Below, piece by piece: positions 60,170 to 64,000 of a stretch of 64,000 nt of DNA (positions are counted from its first letter, which is position 1; each line of letters begins with the position of its first letter). The position numbers and the translations under genes are program-made. The notes beneath the pieces were generated by a model. The model was not told where the DNA came from. It searched no databases and saw only the letters and a list, made by a program, of their open reading frames with translations. Source of the stretch: Deltaproteobacteria bacterium (lineage in GTDB: Bacteria; UBA10199; GCA-002796325; JACPFF01). The stretch spans positions 62,001-126,000 of the forward strand of contig JACPFF010000017.1 of NCBI GenBank assembly GCA_016183065.1, in the 5' to 3' direction.

Positions 60170-62167
60170 GTGATCGCACGTTGCCTGCTCGCCATGTTGC
60201 TCCTCATTCCCGTACCACTGGCTGCCGGCATTCCCCAAACGATTCATCCGACGACGGGAAATCCGGTCGGCTGGCAATCTCCGCACGTGATTCCTGCCAT
60301 GTTCGATACCGGGCCACTCGGCCTGCTGAGTAATGTGCAGGCGCGTGCCTTGGTGGAATCGATGATCGGTATTTGGGAAGAAGTGACCACGGCCACGGTC
60401 ACTTTTTCTCCGCTCAGCCTCCTGCCGGACGATGTGACCGAGGCAAACATTGGCGACTATCTTGATGGGACGATCTGCACCGATGACTTTCCATCGCAGG
60501 TTGCCTCGATGGAGAGTGGCGAAAGCCCGGTCATCTTTGACCATGATGGAACAATTCTCGACCTCCTCGCCGGTGAAGGGGCCTCAAAAAAGATTGTCGG
60601 AAAATCGGCGTACCGCTGTTATACCGGGACGCTGAAAAGTCCCGCAGCAGCCACCCAATCGTTTATCATTCTGAATGGACGTTTTCTCGATGGCAAGGCG
60701 GCGCCGGAGGATCTCGGCATCAATGTCTATGCCGGTATTATCCTCCATGAACTCGGCCATTTTCTTGGGCTGCATCATTCTATGGTCAATGAGACCATTT
60801 TTCAGGAAGTGCTGGGTGGGGCACGTCCGGTGGAGGATTCCCGCTATCTCCCCGTGATGTATCCACTGGTGTTGCACGATGCGGCCGCTCCCACGGTGCT
60901 CAAACCCGACGATGTGGCGGCCATTTCGGCGCTCTATCCCACAGAGACGGCCAAGGGTGCATTGGGAATGGTGGGTGGTGTTGTGTGGCAGGCGGATGGC
61001 AAGGGGTTTCGTGGCGCCAACGTGGTGGCACGCCGGCAAGACGACCCGCTGTGTCAGGCCATTGCGACGGTCTCCGGGCGCTATTGTACGCCGCTGGTGA
61101 ATGAGCTTATGCAGCCCTCGCTCCTGGGCGATCGCTGTCTCGGCGATGCCATGGCGCAAGGGACGTATCGGATCGATGGATTGGCGCCGGGCGAGTATAC
61201 CATTGAGGTGAGTGAAATCGTCTCGACCGGTGGGGCGCGGGCCAACATGTTTCCGAAGTTTGGAGATCTGACCTTGCCGGGCGGGGCAGAGTTTTACGAC
61301 ACCGATGAGAATGCCACGGATGCCGCAGAGAATCGTTCTGTTGTGGCGATTGACGGCGGAAAAACAATAGATGGACTCGATATTGTCCTGGGGACATCGA
61401 GCGCTACCACGACTCCCTCCATCAATCTTGCGCTCTTTTCACCAAATACAAAAAGTACATGCGCCATCGATCCGGTCAATTATCAGGAATTGTTGGCCTC
61501 CACCGCGAATCTCCCGCTCTCCTCGAACGAAGACGCCTTCCCCAGCAACGAGGATGATGCCACGTCGACGTCCGCGACCAATGCAAAGGGGTGCACCCTC
61601 ATGGCGTCGCCACAGGCGTCACGCAGCGGCCTTGGCGGTCTCGTCATCGTCATCGTATGCAGTGCCCTTGTGGTGTTCCGCATGCGTCGACGACGGATGG
61701 TGCCTCTCCTTGTTGCGGTGCTCCTCTTCGGGGCCTCTCCGATGGCCAATGGCGAGTCGATGCTGCCGACGACACCGGAAGAATTGACTGAACTTGCCGG
61801 GACGATCATCCATGGCACGTGTGACGAGGTCAGGTCGATCATCGACGAACGGGGTTTTCTCATCTTCGAGGTGAGCTATCGGGTCCATCGTCTGCTCAAA
61901 GGGACCGCACAGGATCGTGTGACATTTCGCAGCGTGGCCAGCGTCGTCGCTGGTGACGAGCAGACGGCCCCCTTTCGGCCTGGGACGGAGGAGGTCCTCT
62001 TTCTCTATCCCGTCAGTGCCTGGGGCTACACCTCGCCCGTGGCCGGGACGCGCGGGCGTATGCCGTTGCACGGGATGTCGCAAGACGCGCGTGCCGAGAT
62101 GGTGCGGAACATCGAGCGGATCATCCAGCATCAAGCGCCATATAGTATTTCAACGTTTAAGGAGTAG
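60170..62167 (+). CDS. Matrixin-like metalloprotease fused to a second secreted domain
   Basis: 665 residues from GTG 60170 (GGAG 6 bases upstream, start of a signal peptide ending LLLIPVPLAAG). The frame is open further upstream only through an inverted repeat. The metzincin site is H-E-L-G-H-F-L-G-L-H-H starting at residue 193, with the Met-turn in L-P-V-M-Y-P. A small beta domain follows (L-A-P-G-E-Y-T-I-E-V). Near residue 490 comes G-C-T-L-M, then after a short Ser/Gly linker a membrane helix (GLVIVIVCSALVVF) and R-M-R-R-R-R, a typical C-terminal sorting layout. Yet the frame goes on for 157 codons with what looks like a second secreted protein (see 61697). The last codons lie in repeat copy 3. 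Confidence 0.82.
   Translation: MIARCLLAMLLLIPVPLAAGIPQTIHPTTGNPVGWQSPHVIPAMFDTGPLGLLSNVQARALVESMIGIWEEVTTATVTFSPLSLLPDDVTEANIGDYLDGTICTDDFPSQVASMESGESPVIFDHDGTILDLLAGEGASKKIVGKSAYRCYTGTLKSPAAATQSFIILNGRFLDGKAAPEDLGINVYAGIILHELGHFLGLHHSMVNETIFQEVLGGARPVEDSRYLPVMYPLVLHDAAAPTVLKPDDVAAISALYPTETAKGALGMVGGVVWQADGKGFRGANVVARRQDDPLCQAIATVSGRYCTPLVNELMQPSLLGDRCLGDAMAQGTYRIDGLAPGEYTIEVSEIVSTGGARANMFPKFGDLTLPGGAEFYDTDENATDAAENRSVVAIDGGKTIDGLDIVLGTSSATTTPSINLALFSPNTKSTCAIDPVNYQELLASTANLPLSSNEDAFPSNEDDATSTSATNAKGCTLMASPQASRSGLGGLVIVIVCSALVVFRMRRRRMVPLLVAVLLFGASPMANGESMLPTTPEELTELAGTIIHGTCDEVRSIIDERGFLIFEVSYRVHRLLKGTAQDRVTFRSVASVVAGDEQTAPFRPGTEEVLFLYPVSAWGYTSPVAGTRGRMPLHGMSQDARAEMVRNIERIIQHQAPYSISTFKE
61697..62167 (+). 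other. Second secreted domain in frame after the protease sorting signal
   Basis: Starts with an ATG in frame with the protease and a signal-peptide-like stretch (MVPLLVAVLLFGASPMANG), followed by a compact domain (E-L-A-G-T-I-I-H-G-T-C-D-E-V-R-S, I-F-E-V-S-Y-R-V-H-R-L-L-K-G). That pattern recalls small secreted proteins encoded after matrixin-type proteases. It could be a separately translated gene with an internal start (GACGG upstream, weak), or the product of a lost stop codon. No catalytic motif was seen. Confidence 0.55.
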
Positions 62168-62244
62168 AGATGTGCTCATTAAACGTTAGAAATACTTATG
62201 GTACCGCAAGACGCCTGTATTCAGGAAAAGTTAACGCACCATAA
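62141..62244 (+). repeat. Family 1 palindromic repeat, copy 3
   Basis: Full-length copy in the same orientation as copy 2. Its first 27 bases supply the last codons (S-I-S-T-F-K-E) and stop of the protease gene. The left arm has mismatches (AACGTTTAAGGAGTAG), so this copy is the most decayed. It ends 20 bases before the kinase start. Confidence 0.85.
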
Positions 62245-62264
62245 CCATCCAACCGGGGGGTCGG

Positions 62265-63806
62265 ATGCAACTACCCTATCGACATGACCGCTATCTCCTG
62301 GTGGAAGAGCTCGGTCGCGGTGGCATGGCCGTGGTCTATCGCGCCAAGGTCTTCGGTCCCAAGGGCTTTGTGAAAGAAGTCGCCATCAAGCGCGTGCTCG
62401 AGGACTGGACGGAGCAGGCCGACTTCACGGCGCGCCTGATCGACGAAGCCAAAGTGCTGACGCAACTACAGCATCATAATATCGTCCAGGTCTTCGAATT
62501 GGGGAGGGATCAGGGGACCTATTTTATGGTGATGGAATACGTTGACGGCATCGATTTGGCCAAGGTCTTGTGGGGACTGCGCCGGGACGAGTGCCGACTT
62601 CCCGAAGAGCACGCCTATTATGTTCTGCTCGAAGTGCTGCAGGGGATTGCCTCTGTCCATGCCCAGGTCAACGAGGCGGGTGTCCCCCTGCAGATTGTCC
62701 ATCGCGATGTGTCGCCGCAGAACATCCTCCTCTCGACCCATGGGGACGTGAAGCTGACGGACTTCGGCATTGCGCAAGGCGGGCATCGGGGTCTGGCGAC
62801 GCAGCATGGCCAGTTGAAGGGGAAATACGCCTATATGTCTCCCGAACAAGCCCGCGGGGAACCGGTGGATCAGCGGACCGATATTTTTGCCGTCGGAGCA
62901 CTCCTCTTCGAATTGCTCAGCGGACGGCGGCTGTTCGATGGGGCGAGCGATCTGCAGGTCCTGGAACGGGTACAGTGCGGAGTCTTGCCGCCGCGGTGGG
63001 AAGCGGCAATTCATCCGGGGATACGTCCGATTCTGCTCCGCGCGCTGGCGCCCCAACCGATGCAACGGTATGCGACGGCTTTGGCGTTGCATGCCGACAT
63101 CCGGCACTTTGTCAATACCTACCGCTGTATCAGCGACGGCCCATCGCTGGCGCGATTTCTGCGAGAGTCCCCGCCGTCCCTCTGCGGGCTCCTTGCCCAG
63201 CGCCGCCAGCTGGCGGCAACGGCGCATGGCAGCCGGACGTGTTGTGTGGGGCCATGGGCGCTTCGTCTGCACTCCGCGTTAGTCCGCACGTTGCGCGCCG
63301 GCAGCGTGCTCATGATCCTCTCCGCCGGCATCGTGCTGAGCGGTACGGCATCGACCCACATGCGCCGTCCGGAGCCGAAAATCCTCGCGCGGACCATCCC
63401 CCCACGTGTGCTCATGCTGCCGCCCTTGCCGGTACTCCCTGTGGCAATGCCGTTGGAACCGATCGAGACACTCCGTTCCGATGCGATGGAGATGGCACAC
63501 GACACGCCGGCACTCGCAGCACGCGCGGTGCCTGTGAACAGGAGTGCCACGGTACATGCATCAGGCCGCCTGATCGTCCGTGCGCGGCCGTGGGGCGTGG
63601 TAACGATCCCAGGGCATGTGCGGTCCCGGGAGGCACCCGTGCAGGTGCAGCTCCCCGCAGGCGAGTATCCGCTCCAGATCGCGATGGGGAAGCGCGGGCA
63701 CCGGTTGTCGCGCCCCGTGCAGCTTATCGCGGGGGAGGCGACCGAGTGTCACGCGGTCTTTGCCTCCCGCGCCACACTCTCCTGTCGGCAGGTGAAAATG
63801 AAGTGA
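62265..63806 (+). CDS. Eukaryotic-type Ser/Thr protein kinase with membrane helix and PEGA-like tail
   Basis: 513 residues. The kinase domain covers about 8-285: glycine loop G18-R-G-G-M-A, Lys42 in VAIKRV, Glu61, H-R-D at 146-148 with N153, D-F-G at 166-168, and M-S-P-E-Q-A-R-G. All catalytic residues are present. A membrane helix is at about 345-363. The extracytoplasmic end (about 446-513) reads like a PEGA domain (G-R-L-I-V-R-A-R-P-W-G ... L-P-A-G-E-Y-P-L). It is probably an inner-membrane receptor kinase that reads the envelope or matrix; PEGA-domain proteins lie nearby. The start at 62265 follows GGGGGG about 8 bases upstream. Confidence 0.93.
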   Translation: MQLPYRHDRYLLVEELGRGGMAVVYRAKVFGPKGFVKEVAIKRVLEDWTEQADFTARLIDEAKVLTQLQHHNIVQVFELGRDQGTYFMVMEYVDGIDLAKVLWGLRRDECRLPEEHAYYVLLEVLQGIASVHAQVNEAGVPLQIVHRDVSPQNILLSTHGDVKLTDFGIAQGGHRGLATQHGQLKGKYAYMSPEQARGEPVDQRTDIFAVGALLFELLSGRRLFDGASDLQVLERVQCGVLPPRWEAAIHPGIRPILLRALAPQPMQRYATALALHADIRHFVNTYRCISDGPSLARFLRESPPSLCGLLAQRRQLAATAHGSRTCCVGPWALRLHSALVRTLRAGSVLMILSAGIVLSGTASTHMRRPEPKILARTIPPRVLMLPPLPVLPVAMPLEPIETLRSDAMEMAHDTPALAARAVPVNRSATVHASGRLIVRARPWGVVTIPGHVRSREAPVQVQLPAGEYPLQIAMGKRGHRLSRPVQLIAGEATECHAVFASRATLSCRQVKMK

Positions 63807-63864
63807 TGCGGTTGTGTAGTCTGTGTGCACAAGCGTTCAATGGCCGGTGAGTACTCCCAGGTTG

Positions 63865-64000
63865 CTAATTCCAGTAGTCGGATGGCCAGGGGCCCCAGTC
63901 CGGCAGGCTCGCATCTTTCCCCTTGGTGAGCAGGGTCTTGTGTGCGCCATCGAATCGCATGAAGTAGATATGCGTTTTTTTGCCCAGGGTCGTGCTGTAG
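63865..64000 (-). CDS. Partial TolB/PD40-like beta-propeller protein, C-terminal end
   Basis: 45 codons of a minus-strand frame that is open to the window edge and ends at TAG 63865-63867. The sequence T-H-I-Y-F-M-R-F-D-G-A-H-K-T-L-L-T and then D-A-S-L-P-D-W-G-P-W matches the last blade of TolB/PD40 propellers (F-x-x-D-G ... L-T ... P-D-W-S-P). It converges with the kinase gene. Whether it is TolB itself cannot be told from this piece. Confidence 0.6.
   Translation of the reverse strand, partial: YSTTLGKKTHIYFMRFDGAHKTLLTKGKDASLPDWGPWPSDYWN

Overview
The window looks like a GC-rich, gene-dense chromosomal segment from a Gram-negative, probably deltaproteobacteria-like (Myxococcota/Bdellovibrionota/'Candidatus' deltaproteobacterial) bacterium. 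The signs are an Lnt/lipoprotein system, a Pal/OmpA protein, a TolB-like protein end, a sigma-54 response regulator, a eukaryotic-type Ser/Thr kinase with a PEGA tail, MopE-type Cys-rich and thrombospondin-3 calcium-binding surface proteins, and secreted proteases with Cys-containing C-terminal motifs. The placement is inferred from gene content; no rRNA or other marker tree was available. Nothing suggests a phage or plasmid. Several AT-richer islands carry toxin-antitoxin genes and look acquired.

Layout. 1-7.6 kb: end of a beta-propeller protein, a HipA/HTH pair, a stand-alone protease-propeptide-like protein next to a secreted subtilase, and a lytic transglycosylase lipoprotein. 7.8-13.3 kb: DUF47/PhoU-like protein, dGTPase, and a minus-strand Feo iron-uptake operon (two feoA, feoB, a small Cys-rich membrane protein missed by length filters) that runs into queE. 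13.4-25.7 kb: Mn-type SOD, A-type Fe-S carrier, cupin, HipH-like kinase, tgt-yajC-secD-secF-recJ, phasin-like protein, queC and a DUF366 protein, flavin oxidoreductase. 25.8-36.5 kb: lnt, a DtxR-type regulator, a large lipoprotein, tRNA-Ala(CGC), an epimerase, queG, an FAD oxidase and a DUF885 peptidase. 36.7-49.4 kb: M48-like peptidase, MNT/HepT toxin-antitoxin pair, a propionyl-CoA to succinyl-CoA module (carrier protein, biotin carboxylase, carboxyltransferase, epimerase, mutase), a 1564-residue MopE-like secreted protein and a fatty-acid hydroxylase. 49.5-55.4 kb: AbiE toxin-antitoxin pair, a small protein/retropepsin-like pair, a sigma-54 regulator and an unrecognised 592-residue protein. 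55.7-64 kb: a run of lipoproteins and surface proteins, a matrixin-like protease fused to a second secreted domain, a Ser/Thr kinase and the end of a TolB-like gene.

The genes interlock in a few pathways: queuosine (queE, tgt, queC, queG plus DUF366), ferrous iron and oxidative stress (feo, sodA, iscA-like, DtxR-type regulator), propionate/methylmalonyl-CoA metabolism, and cell-envelope construction (SecDF, Lnt, Slt, Pal-like, lipoproteins).

The most unusual content is repeat DNA. One palindromic family (three copies near 9.6, 14.9 and 36.5 kb, plus a 14-base relic in a HipB-like gene) has stems that change in step, keeps the same open reading frame in all copies, and sits in frame inside a cupin gene, like the protein-coding palindromic elements known in Rickettsia. 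A second family of about 104 bp (7.7, 28.1 and 62.1 kb, plus a tail fragment near 24.9 kb) also shows a paired substitution in its stem and supplies the last codons of one gene. A 26-bp perfect inverted repeat with a nested hairpin lies at 59.96-60.08 kb. Two secreted proteins end within four residues of a G-[SA]-C-T-L-I-P motif, and a third has a related motif followed by a membrane segment and an arginine cluster: a candidate C-terminal sorting signal.
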